The position numbers and the translations under genes were made by a program. A stretch of 64,000 nt of DNA from Pseudodesulfovibrio nedwellii. GTDB taxonomy: Bacteria > Desulfobacterota > Desulfovibrionia > Desulfovibrionales > Desulfovibrionaceae. The notes beneath the pieces were generated by a model. It was not told where the DNA came from. It made no database searches and saw only the letters and a program-made list of their open reading frames with translations. Below, piece after piece: positions 23,970 through 32,695 of this stretch. The stretch's first letter is position 1, and each line of letters starts with the position of its first letter. The stretch is from NCBI RefSeq assembly GCF_027923765.1, contig NZ_AP026709.1:3461501-3525500 (forward strand), written 5' to 3'.

Positions 23970-24818
23970 TTATACCTCTATCAAAATGTTGTCTAAGAGC
24001 CGGGCTTTGCCGACGTGGATTGCCACAGCAGCGAGTACCGACGATGAAATAGTCGAGACCGGTTCAATTGAATCCGGAGTAACCAATTCTATATAATCCA
24101 CAATGCCCATGGGCAGGGTGGATGAATATTCTTTTTCAAGCCATTGTTTGGCAGCAGCGGAATCGCGCTCACCATTTTTAACTTTATCGGCCAGCTTGAG
24201 CAGGTCTTGGCGGATGGCTGGGGCTGCTGCCCGTTCTTCATCTGTCATATAGGCATTGCGTGAACTGAGGGCCAAGCCATCGGCTTCGCGGACAATAGGA
24301 TGACCGATGATTTCTATCGGCATATTCAGGTCGCGGACCATACGTTTGAGAATGGCGAGTTGTTGCCAGTCCTTTTGTCCAAACACCGCTTTGGTTGGCT
24401 GGACAAGGTTAAACAACTTGGTCACGACCGTACACACACCTTGAAAATGAATGGGGCGGGACGCTCCGCACAGGTGCTTGCCGAGCGTCGGCACGGTCAC
24501 CCATGTGGCATGGTCTGGTGCGTACATGGCATCCGGGGCTGGTGCGAAAAGCAGATCAGCGCCGTGCGTTTCGGCCTTGGTGCAATCCCCGTCAAAATCG
24601 TGGGGGTAATTGCCAAGGTCTTCGTTCTCGCCGAACTGGGTCGGATTGACGAACAGAGTGACAACGAGTTTGTCGCACTGAGCGCGGGCCATGTCTATGA
24701 GCGACGTGTGGCCGTTATGGAAATAGCCCATGGTCGGCACCAAGCCAACGGTCAGGCCTTGGTTGCGCCATGCCATGCATTGGCTCTGTAGTTCTATAGG
24801 ATCAGTGAGTATTTTCAT
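23970..24818 (-). CDS. panC: Pantothenate synthetase
   Basis: ATP-dependent condensation of pantoate with beta-alanine. 282 residues from the ATG at 24818 (MKILTDPIEL); an ATG four codons upstream is less likely. Motifs: VPTMGYFHNGHTSLI (the HIGH-type ATP site), VVTLFVNPTQFGENEDL, FGQKDWQQL and a KMSKS-like ALSSRNAYM. The order panC-panD-metK is compact and on one strand. Confidence 0.96.
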   Translation of the reverse strand: MKILTDPIELQSQCMAWRNQGLTVGLVPTMGYFHNGHTSLIDMARAQCDKLVVTLFVNPTQFGENEDLGNYPHDFDGDCTKAETHGADLLFAPAPDAMYAPDHATWVTVPTLGKHLCGASRPIHFQGVCTVVTKLFNLVQPTKAVFGQKDWQQLAILKRMVRDLNMPIEIIGHPIVREADGLALSSRNAYMTDEERAAAPAIRQDLLKLADKVKNGERDSAAAKQWLEKEYSSTLPMGIVDYIELVTPDSIEPVSTISSSVLAAVAIHVGKARLLDNILIEV

Positions 24819-24880
24819 TGTATCTCTCAATTTATGATGAACATCTGACAGATTTGGAGGGGGGAGTCAAACAAAATGTT

Positions 24881-24902
24881 TATATCAAGATGTATTGATA
24901 TA
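24881..24902. promoter_or_regulatory. Inverted repeat TATATCAA-N6-TTGATATA
   Basis: A perfect 8-bp inverted repeat with a 6-base spacer, between the divergent panC and sulfatase genes; suited to a dimeric regulator. Confidence 0.4.
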
Positions 24903-25028
24903 GTTAAATGCCGTGTAGAGTTTTAAGGGGAGGGATGTGTCTGAGAATGAGAGAGTTGCCATAATTGTCGACATGCTGATATGTTGAGCATTGTGGAATG
25001 TCCCATTGTAAATTGGTCAAGGTGAAAT

Positions 25029-26696
25029 ATGCGGAAGTTTTCTTGTTGCTTTTTGATGATTTTAATCGTCCTGCCCCTCTTGGGGTGTCAGTCTCAGCCG
25101 GATGAAGCTGCTGTAAAACCGAATTTTCTGGTCATTGTCGCTGATGATATGGGATGGACCGACCTTGGGTGTTTCGGAAGCGAGATACAGACACCGAATT
25201 TGGATACTTTGGCTAAAGAGGGTGTCAGCTTTACTGATTTTCATGTCTCCATGAGTTGCTCTCCGACGCGGTCCATGCTTTTGACCGGGACTGACAATCA
25301 TATTGCCGGACTGGGAACCATGGCTGAATTATTGACCGAAGAACTGGCTGGAGTTCCGGGGTATGAAGGGCATTTGAATGATCGGGTGGTGACAGTGGCA
25401 GAAGTACTTCGCGAAGAGGGGTATCATACTTATATGGCTGGCAAATGGCATCTTGGGCACGATGCCGGACATTATCCTTTTGATAGAGGATTTGGACGGT
25501 CCATAAGCATGCTGTATGGCGGGGCCAGCTATTGGAGTGATATGTCTGGGGTGTTGGCTCGTGTTCAGGAAGTGGCTAAATATGTTCTTGATGGAGAAGA
25601 GTTGAAGAGTCTGCCGCGAGATTTTTATGCCACGCGAAGTTATACTGATTATTTGATGGATTTCATTCGTGAGAACCGGGACGACGGCAAACCCTTTTTG
25701 GCTTATCTGGCTTTTACTGCGCCTCATGACCCTTTGCATGTGCCTGAGCCATGGCGCAGTAAGTATAAGGGACAATATGATGAAGGATATGCCGCTTTGA
25801 AGTCGGGGCGTTCCCAGGGGGCGAGACAGGCGGGTATTTTGTCTTCGCGCATTGAGCCAGCTTCTTTACATCCGATGGCTGCAGCTTGGGGTTCCCTGAC
25901 GCCAGAGCAGAAGACTTACGAGTCCAGAGCTATGGAGGTCTATGCCGGCATGGTTGATAATATGGATTATAATGTCGGTAGGATCATTCGATTTCTCAAG
26001 GATATTAATGAGTACGACAACACTATCATTATTTTCATGAGCGATAATGGTTCCAACCCTCTGACCAATGCGGATTATAGTCCTGGTGAGGCCGGACGGG
26101 AATTTCTCGCTAAATTTGACAATAGTCTCGATAGCCTTGGCAGCCCGAAATCTCACTATGCCTATGGTGTGGGGTGGGGATCGGCTTGTTCCGGGCCACT
26201 TGATTTTTTCAAGATGACCGTCGGAGAAGGCGGGATACGCAGCCCGATGATAATTTCTGGCCCTGGAGTGATAGGCGGACGACAGGTTGACGCGTTTTCG
26301 TATGTCATAGACATCATGCCTACCATCCTTGAATTGGCTGATCTGGTCCATCCAGAAGAGTTCAGAGGCCGACGTGTGGAACCCATGCGTGGGCATTCCA
26401 TTACAGGGTTGCTGTCTGGGGCGCGTGAAAATGTATACGCAAACGATGAGTATGTGGGCGGAGAAATGGGGGCCAATAAGTGGATGCGTCAGGGGGACTA
26501 CAAGGCCATATATGTTCCAGGGCCGTATGGGCCGGAGCATTGGCGACTTTTCAATGTGGTCGAAGATCCCGGAGAAACAACTGATTTATCGAAGGAAAAA
26601 CCGAAACTGCTTGCGCGGTTGAAAGCGGCTTGGGATCAATATGCTGATGACGTTGGTGTTGTGCCTGTGGCAGCCGGGATGGATGTTCTCAATTAA
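25029..26696 (+). CDS. Lipoprotein arylsulfatase (type I, Cys-type)
   Basis: A 555-residue sulfatase anchored by a lipobox (LLGC, Cys20). The metal-binding start NFLVIVADDMGWTDLG supplies the Asp pair, and the signature Cys77-Ser-Pro-Thr-Arg81 contains the Cys that must be oxidised to formylglycine. Further family elements are AGKWHLGH and FMSDNGSNP (second metal Asp/Asn). It probably removes sulfate from an organic ester in the periplasm or at the outer membrane. No maturation enzyme gene (anaerobic SME or FGE) is in this window. Insert-rich middle segments suggest a non-choline substrate, which I cannot name. Confidence 0.88.
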   Translation: MRKFSCCFLMILIVLPLLGCQSQPDEAAVKPNFLVIVADDMGWTDLGCFGSEIQTPNLDTLAKEGVSFTDFHVSMSCSPTRSMLLTGTDNHIAGLGTMAELLTEELAGVPGYEGHLNDRVVTVAEVLREEGYHTYMAGKWHLGHDAGHYPFDRGFGRSISMLYGGASYWSDMSGVLARVQEVAKYVLDGEELKSLPRDFYATRSYTDYLMDFIRENRDDGKPFLAYLAFTAPHDPLHVPEPWRSKYKGQYDEGYAALKSGRSQGARQAGILSSRIEPASLHPMAAAWGSLTPEQKTYESRAMEVYAGMVDNMDYNVGRIIRFLKDINEYDNTIIIFMSDNGSNPLTNADYSPGEAGREFLAKFDNSLDSLGSPKSHYAYGVGWGSACSGPLDFFKMTVGEGGIRSPMIISGPGVIGGRQVDAFSYVIDIMPTILELADLVHPEEFRGRRVEPMRGHSITGLLSGARENVYANDEYVGGEMGANKWMRQGDYKAIYVPGPYGPEHWRLFNVVEDPGETTDLSKEKPKLLARLKAAWDQYADDVGVVPVAAGMDVLN

Positions 26697-26738
26697 ATGA
26701 TGAAGTTGAAAAGTCTGCTATAAGGGGACGGACGCTAA

Positions 26739-26779
26739 CACACCGTCAGGTGTGGGCTTCTCAAACTTTCATTTGAGAA
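26739..26779 (+). other. Two short hairpins before the GGDEF/TPR gene
   Basis: CACACC-GTCA-GGTGTG (26739-26754) and TTCTCAAA-N6-TTTGAGAA (26758-26779) followed by an A run. They may be the sulfatase transcript end or a leader structure. Confidence 0.4.
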
Positions 26780-26809
26780 AAAACACTCTCCGTTGTACCC
26801 TCCCGGATT

Positions 26810-29197
26810 ATGAGGACAAAAAAAGACATCTTTGCGGACCGGGCCATTTCGTTCACTCCTCAGGAGTTGATCGATTTCGAGCATACCATCAAGGATTGCA
26901 TCGCTGAATTTCTTCCTTTTACCTCCTACAGTCTCTTTTTTCCCAGAGAAGAAGCAACGGTCATTCCCGAACCGGAATATCGTGCCGAGGATAAGGAGTT
27001 GATTCTGCCGTTGGTTTTTCAGGACAAGATGCTCTGTTTTTTCATTGCCAAAGGTGTTCGTCTCAAAGCACCGGCCACGGCTCCCAAGTACATTATGGCA
27101 CTTGCTTGTTCCGTGCTGGAAAAACTCGCATTGTACAAAAAAGCCATTACGGACCCCTTGACCGGGCTGTATTCTCGCAATTTCTTTTTCGGGGAATTGG
27201 AGCAGGCCATTGAGCAGGTGCAGGGATGTCTGGCAACAGGCAGTTGTCGAGCCGGTATTGAGGCTCGTAATGCAGACTTGACCTTTTCCGGTACTTTTGG
27301 GGTCATTTTTCTCGATTTGGATACATTTCAGCCTGTGAATGAGCGGTATGGCTATCTGACAGGTGACGATATCTTGTCCGAGATCGGCCGTCTGCTCAAT
27401 ATGGTGTGCCCTAAGTATACAACCGTGTCCCGGTTCGCCAATGACAAGTTCGCCATTCTTGTGCCGGATGCCAAGCCTCGGGCCTGTTTTCAATTGTCTG
27501 AAGTTATTCGTTCGGGCATCAGCAAACTTTCTTTCATTGACGATGTGACCAACGACACCCTTCGGGTTTCCGGCAGTCTTGGGTATGTTTGTTATCCGCA
27601 GGGCCTTGAAGGCGCACAGTTCCGTCGTTCGGGGTCCGAGCAAGCACGAATGATCGTGCGTAAGGCCCGAGAGGCTATGGCCGTGGCCAAGGCACAAGGA
27701 CGTAACCGAGTGTTTGGCTATGCTGATATCTTGGCGCGGGGTGGGCGTGTACTTGAAGTTTTGCCCATGAATCGGGTGAGTGTTTCTTTGGGTGAAGCGT
27801 CGGGAGCCAAGATCGGGCAACGATTTCTCGTACGAGCTCCCAAGGGCGGACAGAAATCGGCCACGCTGCCATTCAAAGGTGAAGTCGTGTTGGTTGAAGT
27901 CCGGGACGATATTGCTTTTGCAGAAGTATTGCATTTGGGTGATGCGGCTTGGAGTATTGAAGAGAATGATCGACTTAAACTTATTGAAGGCGAGGAAAGT
28001 CTTTTCGCCCATACGGAGGAAGCAAAGGACGACGCCATGCCAAGTAAGGACGCAGCTACCAAACTCTACCGATATTCTGAATTTATTTCTTGGTTTTCCG
28101 AGGCACGGCTGACGCCTGAATCCTTTGGACTTACTCTTATACGTATTCTCGACCAGCCTGATGAACAAGCCGAAGGGTATCAAGACGGTATGGACCAGAT
28201 GGCTTTGATCGTGGCTAAATTGGCGCAAGGGGCCTTCGGAGAAAATGCGACTGGCGGCCGGTATGGTCTTAACGGAATGATTTTCTTTCAGGAGGATATC
28301 GATCGGGAAACGCTCATGGAGCGTTGTCTGGAGATAGAAAAGCAGGCCGATGACGCGTTAGGCATCAAGGTGTCTGTCGGCGCAAGTTGCTATCCGTTCC
28401 TTAATTTTGATAGGGCTGATATTTTGGACAATTGCCGGAAGGCTCTTGAACACGCATTGTTGCTGCCCGATCCGCGAGTGGCTGTCTTCAATTCGATTTC
28501 CATGAATCTGTCTGCGGATCGTAAGTTTATGGACGGAGATATTTACGGATCTATCGAAGAATTTAAGTTGTCCTTGCTGGATGATGAGAATAATTTGCTC
28601 GCGCGAAATTCACTCGGCATTTGTTATGCCCAACTTGGTCGTTTCGAAGAGGCTCGGCATGAGTTTGAGACCGTGGTGTCTTTGGACAAGAAAGATGTGC
28701 TTGCATTGTACAATCTTGGCTGGGCCAACCACCGTCTCGGCGATCTCGACAGCGCGGCAAAGGCGTATCGCCAATGCCTTAAAGCAGAGCCGGGGCATGT
28801 TTATTCCCTCATGCGACTGGGATCTATTGAAGAGAAGGCCAACAATCTCAAGAAAGCGGCCAATTTTTATACGAAAGCAGCCGAACAACCCGGTGGCGAA
28901 CGTATGGTTTTTCGTTCACTGGCTCGTGTCTCCTACAAACAGGGGGATGTCGAAGGGACTCGTGAGTATTTGCATCTCGCATTGAATGCCGATCACAACG
29001 ATCATCAGGCTATGCACATGCTCGCCAAGCTCTATCTTGATCAGGGCGAAGATCCGCAGATCGCGGAAGTATTGGCCCGTCAGTCTTCTGCCCTTTCTCC
29101 CGGCATCGACGCCTATTGGGATACCCTCGTGGAGGCGCTTGAGGCGCAAGGCAAGGCTGAAGAAGCCGCCAAGGTTGCGGCCCGGGCGGCGGGTTAA
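26810..29197 (+). CDS. Degenerate GGDEF protein with C-terminal TPR repeats
   Basis: A 795-residue cytoplasmic protein. Residues about 112-245 are a GGDEF fold: DPLTGLYSRNFF at the start and FLDLDTFQPVNERYG at the metal/substrate strand, but the catalytic GGDEF is Ala-Asn-Asp-Lys-Phe (210-214, context SRFANDKFAIL). It should not make c-di-GMP. Residues about 300-370 form a beta-rich segment, and residues about 430-565 look like a second, more degenerate GGDEF-like domain (VSVGASCYPF, DILDNCRKALEHA). Residues about 580-790 carry five to six TPR units (ARNSLGICYAQLGRFEEA, ALYNLGWANHRLGDLDSA). A nucleotide-sensing scaffold is likely. No strong ribosome-binding site is seen. Confidence 0.82.
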   Translation: MRTKKDIFADRAISFTPQELIDFEHTIKDCIAEFLPFTSYSLFFPREEATVIPEPEYRAEDKELILPLVFQDKMLCFFIAKGVRLKAPATAPKYIMALACSVLEKLALYKKAITDPLTGLYSRNFFFGELEQAIEQVQGCLATGSCRAGIEARNADLTFSGTFGVIFLDLDTFQPVNERYGYLTGDDILSEIGRLLNMVCPKYTTVSRFANDKFAILVPDAKPRACFQLSEVIRSGISKLSFIDDVTNDTLRVSGSLGYVCYPQGLEGAQFRRSGSEQARMIVRKAREAMAVAKAQGRNRVFGYADILARGGRVLEVLPMNRVSVSLGEASGAKIGQRFLVRAPKGGQKSATLPFKGEVVLVEVRDDIAFAEVLHLGDAAWSIEENDRLKLIEGEESLFAHTEEAKDDAMPSKDAATKLYRYSEFISWFSEARLTPESFGLTLIRILDQPDEQAEGYQDGMDQMALIVAKLAQGAFGENATGGRYGLNGMIFFQEDIDRETLMERCLEIEKQADDALGIKVSVGASCYPFLNFDRADILDNCRKALEHALLLPDPRVAVFNSISMNLSADRKFMDGDIYGSIEEFKLSLLDDENNLLARNSLGICYAQLGRFEEARHEFETVVSLDKKDVLALYNLGWANHRLGDLDSAAKAYRQCLKAEPGHVYSLMRLGSIEEKANNLKKAANFYTKAAEQPGGERMVFRSLARVSYKQGDVEGTREYLHLALNADHNDHQAMHMLAKLYLDQGEDPQIAEVLARQSSALSPGIDAYWDTLVEALEAQGKAEEAAKVAARAAG

Positions 29198-29265
29198 TCT
29201 GTTTTGCTACTTCTTCTTTTATGATTTGTAAGAGCATAGTGTCTTTTTAGGTGGTATTGTAAAAA

Positions 29266-30153
29266 ATGTGTGCCCTATTTAAAGATCGCAGGTCTTTTTT
29301 TTATAAATATGTGACAGCTTCAACTTGTGAAACCATATTAAAAAATGGAACGCTTCAATATTCTTGCCCATTGGTCTTTAATGATCCATTTGACGGTCAG
29401 GCTACAATAAACCCCAATTATTCAGCAGATGACTTGCAAAGGGTTTTGTTTGCATTCATTCAAAATCTTCTAAAAACTGACACACCACCAAAATTTGCAA
29501 GTTCGAATGAGGATTCTGAAAGATTGTATATATTGTGGCTGAATAGGCAGACCATATTGGCGGAAGGTTTGTTAGATAACATGGCTTCTTGTTTTAGTAA
29601 GATAAAAGATAATGATGTTTGGAGAGAATTAAATGATAAATTAAAAGAAAGTATTAAAAATACGAAGGTACTTTGTTTAGCGGAGAAAAAAGACAACCTT
29701 TTGATGTGGTCTCATTATGCTGACAATCATAAAGGGGTCGTGTTTAATTTTATAATAGATGAAAAATATGATTCTGCATGGAGTGCCGCGCAGAAAGTTC
29801 GTTATTGTAGTGGCTATCCTACTGTTTCCGCAGAGGAAATGGCGAGCTCCCTTGTCGGTTTGAGTTCCCAGCCGATTGAAGAAATTGTTTTAGATCGTTT
29901 TATTACATCCAAAAGTATGGACTGGAGTTATGAAAAGGAATGGAGGGTTGTTGTCCATATGAGTGACGACGATAGCTATGTGTATTATGGTTTTCAACCT
30001 GCAGAGCTTAAAGAAATTTATTTTGGATGTCGGGTTTCTGAGGAGAGTAAAAATCGGATTCTTCAGCTTGTGAAGAGCCGTTACAACCATGTGGATCTTT
30101 TTCAGTGTGTAAAGAATGATACTTGCTATAAATTAGATTTTGAGAGCCTATAA
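29266..30153 (+). CDS. DUF2971-type protein
   Basis: A 295-residue protein with the DUF2971 pattern: FYKYVTAST and NDPFDGQ near the N-terminus, CLAEKKDNLLMWSHYADNH-KG in the middle and YEKEWR towards the C-terminus. The function of the family is unknown; members are scattered and often sit on mobile or defence-related DNA. The gene is clearly richer in A and T than its neighbours, suggesting recent transfer, although the flanking genes are ordinary chromosomal ones. No signal peptide or membrane segment. It could be confused with nothing else I recognise. Confidence 0.75.
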   Translation: MCALFKDRRSFFYKYVTASTCETILKNGTLQYSCPLVFNDPFDGQATINPNYSADDLQRVLFAFIQNLLKTDTPPKFASSNEDSERLYILWLNRQTILAEGLLDNMASCFSKIKDNDVWRELNDKLKESIKNTKVLCLAEKKDNLLMWSHYADNHKGVVFNFIIDEKYDSAWSAAQKVRYCSGYPTVSAEEMASSLVGLSSQPIEEIVLDRFITSKSMDWSYEKEWRVVVHMSDDDSYVYYGFQPAELKEIYFGCRVSEESKNRILQLVKSRYNHVDLFQCVKNDTCYKLDFESL

Positions 30154-30176
30154 ATGATAGTGATGCTCTAAGTTTT

Positions 30177-30674
30177 TTATTGATTCATGGAACATTCTTC
30201 CAATTTGTCTTCTAATTCCAATATGCGGGCATTGGCGTCCCGGACGCGGGCGGATAGCATCTCGGAAAATATGCGGTAAAAGAGTGCTTCCGCCAACAAT
30301 TTGTCCACGCCCTCCAGACGTTCCATGAAATTGCTGTCCAGCACGAGACAAAGTACGGGTTTTTCAGCTCTGACAGTGGCAGACCGAGGTTTTTGGTCAA
30401 TGATGCCCATTTCGCCAAAAATGTCGCCGATTTTATTGATTGAATTGACCTTCACTCCTTCAATGACAACGGTGCAACTGCCCATTATGAGGAAATAAAC
30501 TGTTTGATCCGTATCCCCTTCTCGGATGATGGTTTCATCTTTTTCATAGCGGCGTAGTGTCGTCATCCCAAGGACATTGGGCAAACGGTCTTCGGTTATG
30601 GCTCCGAATACCGGCATTTGTCGTAGCCTTACCACTGTCTCCCTGTCGTTCGGGTCAAAGGGGATTTCTTTCAT
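30177..30674 (-). CDS. Small cyclic nucleotide-binding domain protein (downstream copy)
   Basis: A 165-residue stand-alone cNMP domain. The beta-roll and phosphate-binding cassette are seen in IFGEMGIIDQKPRSATVRA, with YEKDETIIREGDTDQTVYF before it. No DNA-binding domain follows; the C-terminal 40 residues are a coiled-coil-like helix (LSARVRDANARILELEDKLEE). It cannot act as a Crp-type regulator alone and probably works through partner binding. AGGAGG lies upstream. A close paralogue is 17 bases upstream on the same strand, evidently a tandem duplication. Confidence 0.82.
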   Translation of the reverse strand: MKEIPFDPNDRETVVRLRQMPVFGAITEDRLPNVLGMTTLRRYEKDETIIREGDTDQTVYFLIMGSCTVVIEGVKVNSINKIGDIFGEMGIIDQKPRSATVRAEKPVLCLVLDSNFMERLEGVDKLLAEALFYRIFSEMLSARVRDANARILELEDKLEECSMNQ

Positions 30675-30691
30675 ATGCGCCTCCTGCCAGA

Positions 30692-31183
30692 TTATTCTTT
30701 CGATGCTTTTAACTCTGTCTGCATATCTGCAATTTTCTGATTTGCAGCCCGCAAACGGACCGCAAGTACTTCGGCGAATACCCGGTACATGACGGCTTGT
30801 GTGAAAATCTTGCTGGTATCCCCCAATGAGCCAATGGCCGTGTCGTCCATGCTTATGACCAGTGAGGTTTTTTTCGTGGTGATGGTGGCTGACCTTGGGC
30901 TGCCATCGATAATCCCCATTTCACCGAATACATCGCCTAGTCGTTTCAATTGACCGACTTCGGTGCCTTGCACGGAAATTGAGAGACACCCGAAGATGAG
31001 GAAGAAAACCTGATTATCAAATTCCCCTTCTTGAATGATGGTTTCATTGGCCTCATAACGGCGGATGGAGGCCGCACGCATGGCTTCGCGGATATGACTT
31101 TCAGGGAGGTTGTCAAAGACCGGAACACTTTTCAGTCGTTCCATGATGTCGTCATTATCTGGATCAAAGGGTACTTCGCGCAT
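30692..31183 (-). CDS. Small cyclic nucleotide-binding domain protein (upstream copy)
   Basis: A 163-residue paralogue of the next gene, with the same plan: REVPFDPDNDD start, YEANETIIQEGEFDNQVFF, cassette GEMGIIDGSPRSATITT and a C-terminal helix. It lacks a helix-turn-helix. The pair is probably one transcript. The copies have diverged well beyond recent duplication, so they may form a heterodimer or bind different ligands. Confidence 0.82.
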   Translation of the reverse strand: MREVPFDPDNDDIMERLKSVPVFDNLPESHIREAMRAASIRRYEANETIIQEGEFDNQVFFLIFGCLSISVQGTEVGQLKRLGDVFGEMGIIDGSPRSATITTKKTSLVISMDDTAIGSLGDTSKIFTQAVMYRVFAEVLAVRLRAANQKIADMQTELKASKE

Positions 31184-31251
31184 AACAACTCACCGGGTTA
31201 GGGGTATCAACTATCCCGAATATTGCCATAATGGCAGGAAGAAATCGAATA

Positions 31252-32490
31252 TTATTTGCGGTGCGATTTTAGTGCCCTGATGCGGTCGAGGACCGGGGGG
31301 TGGCTGTACCCGAGCCAGACCGTTAGTGGATGCGGAGTCAGATTGGACAGATTACTGGCCGAGAGTTTTTTCAAGGCCGAGATCATGCTGTCAGGGTACT
31401 CTGTGGTCGTGGCGGCAAAGGCATCTGCTTCATATTCATGCGTACGGGATATGCGGTTGGAAATTACAGACAGGATCAGTGACAACGGTGTGTAAAGGAG
31501 AACGAAAAAGACCAGTCCCGCGTAGATGGACGTCTGCTCCATGCCAAAGGCATCAAATAATGGACGGGAGTCGAGAAACAGGGACATGAGATAGAAGATG
31601 GCCCCGGTTTTGAGAATGCCGGTGAACATCCGTTTCTTGATATGTCCGAGTTTGGCGTGTCCGACCTCATGCGCGAGTACGGCCACGATTTCGTCCACGG
31701 TCATTTCCTTGATGAGCGTGTCAAACAGTGCGATGCGGCGACGCTTGCCGAATCCTGTAAAAAATGCGTTGCTTTTGGTGGATCGTTTGGAGCCGTCCAT
31801 GACGAAGATGCCTGAGAGTTCAAAGCCTGCTGAATCGGCGTATGTTTCAAGAGCTAAACGCAGTTCACCTTTTTCAAGTGGAGTGAATTTGTTGAATATC
31901 GGTAGAATCCAGGTGGGGGCCACATACGTCAAGCCTAATGAGACTGCCACGGCAAATCCCCAACAATATAGCCAAGCGTATCCTCCGGCCTCCCTCAAGA
32001 AGAGTAGGATAGCAGCAACCAGTATGCCGCCGATCAGGCCTGTAAGAAATAATCCTTTGATGCGATCAGTGACGAAAGTCGTCAAGGATGTGGTGTTGAA
32101 GCCGAATTTTTTTTCCAGCACAAATGTATGATAGGCTTCAAACGGCAGGCTCATGGTCCCGCTGATGAGTCCGAGTGCTCCGATATATATCAGGCCGGTA
32201 GAGAGCGTGGACAAGCCGAGCGAGCGGATTATCTGGTCCAGCAGATTGAACCCGCCGAAGAGGATGACAATAAGAATGACTGCGGTGTTGAATGAATCGG
32301 TCAGGGAGGAGAACTTCATGGAAGCTCGTGTATACTCCTGTGACTGGCGATACGTGTCTGTATCAAAGACATCGCGAAATTCTCGCGGTGGGGCAGGTCT
32401 CATGGCCCGTGCATTCAGAAAATCAGAGGTGACGCCGAGCAGCCATGATATGATGAGAGAAGTGATAATGACCGCGAAGTATATGTTCAA
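31252..32490 (-). CDS. M48-family membrane zinc protease (Ste24/HtpX-like)
   Basis: A 412-residue integral membrane metalloprotease. About six hydrophobic segments precede the zinc site HEVGH (274-278), and the third ligand Glu is in SRTHEYEADAFA. The N-terminal PPREFRDVFDTDTYRQSQEYT and LPFEAYHTFVLEKKFGFN segments are typical of the CAAX-protease-1-like group rather than short HtpX. The probable role is quality control of membrane proteins or peptide processing. The start is a TTG at 32490 with GGAG six bases upstream; no ATG lies near. Confidence 0.88.
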   Translation of the reverse strand: MNIYFAVIITSLIISWLLGVTSDFLNARAMRPAPPREFRDVFDTDTYRQSQEYTRASMKFSSLTDSFNTAVILIVILFGGFNLLDQIIRSLGLSTLSTGLIYIGALGLISGTMSLPFEAYHTFVLEKKFGFNTTSLTTFVTDRIKGLFLTGLIGGILVAAILLFLREAGGYAWLYCWGFAVAVSLGLTYVAPTWILPIFNKFTPLEKGELRLALETYADSAGFELSGIFVMDGSKRSTKSNAFFTGFGKRRRIALFDTLIKEMTVDEIVAVLAHEVGHAKLGHIKKRMFTGILKTGAIFYLMSLFLDSRPLFDAFGMEQTSIYAGLVFFVLLYTPLSLILSVISNRISRTHEYEADAFAATTTEYPDSMISALKKLSASNLSNLTPHPLTVWLGYSHPPVLDRIRALKSHRK

Positions 32491-32695
32491 ATCAGGCTCC
32501 TGAATGGGGTAATTTCACTTGATTGGATGGTCGAGTACGCTAGCCCGACCGAGTGTTGTGCGTCAACTGCTGTGCAGGAAAAAGGGCAGAGCATGTTGGG
32601 AAAGCTGGAACGTTTTCATGTGCTCTTGATAAAATCTATAGGCTGATGTACTTTACGTAAGAATCTCAACATATTTGACGTAGGAATCGAAGTTC

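Noticed and set aside
26735-28228. A 497-codon minus-strand frame opposite the GGDEF/TPR gene
   Set aside because: No domain signature; the plus-strand protein explains the region.
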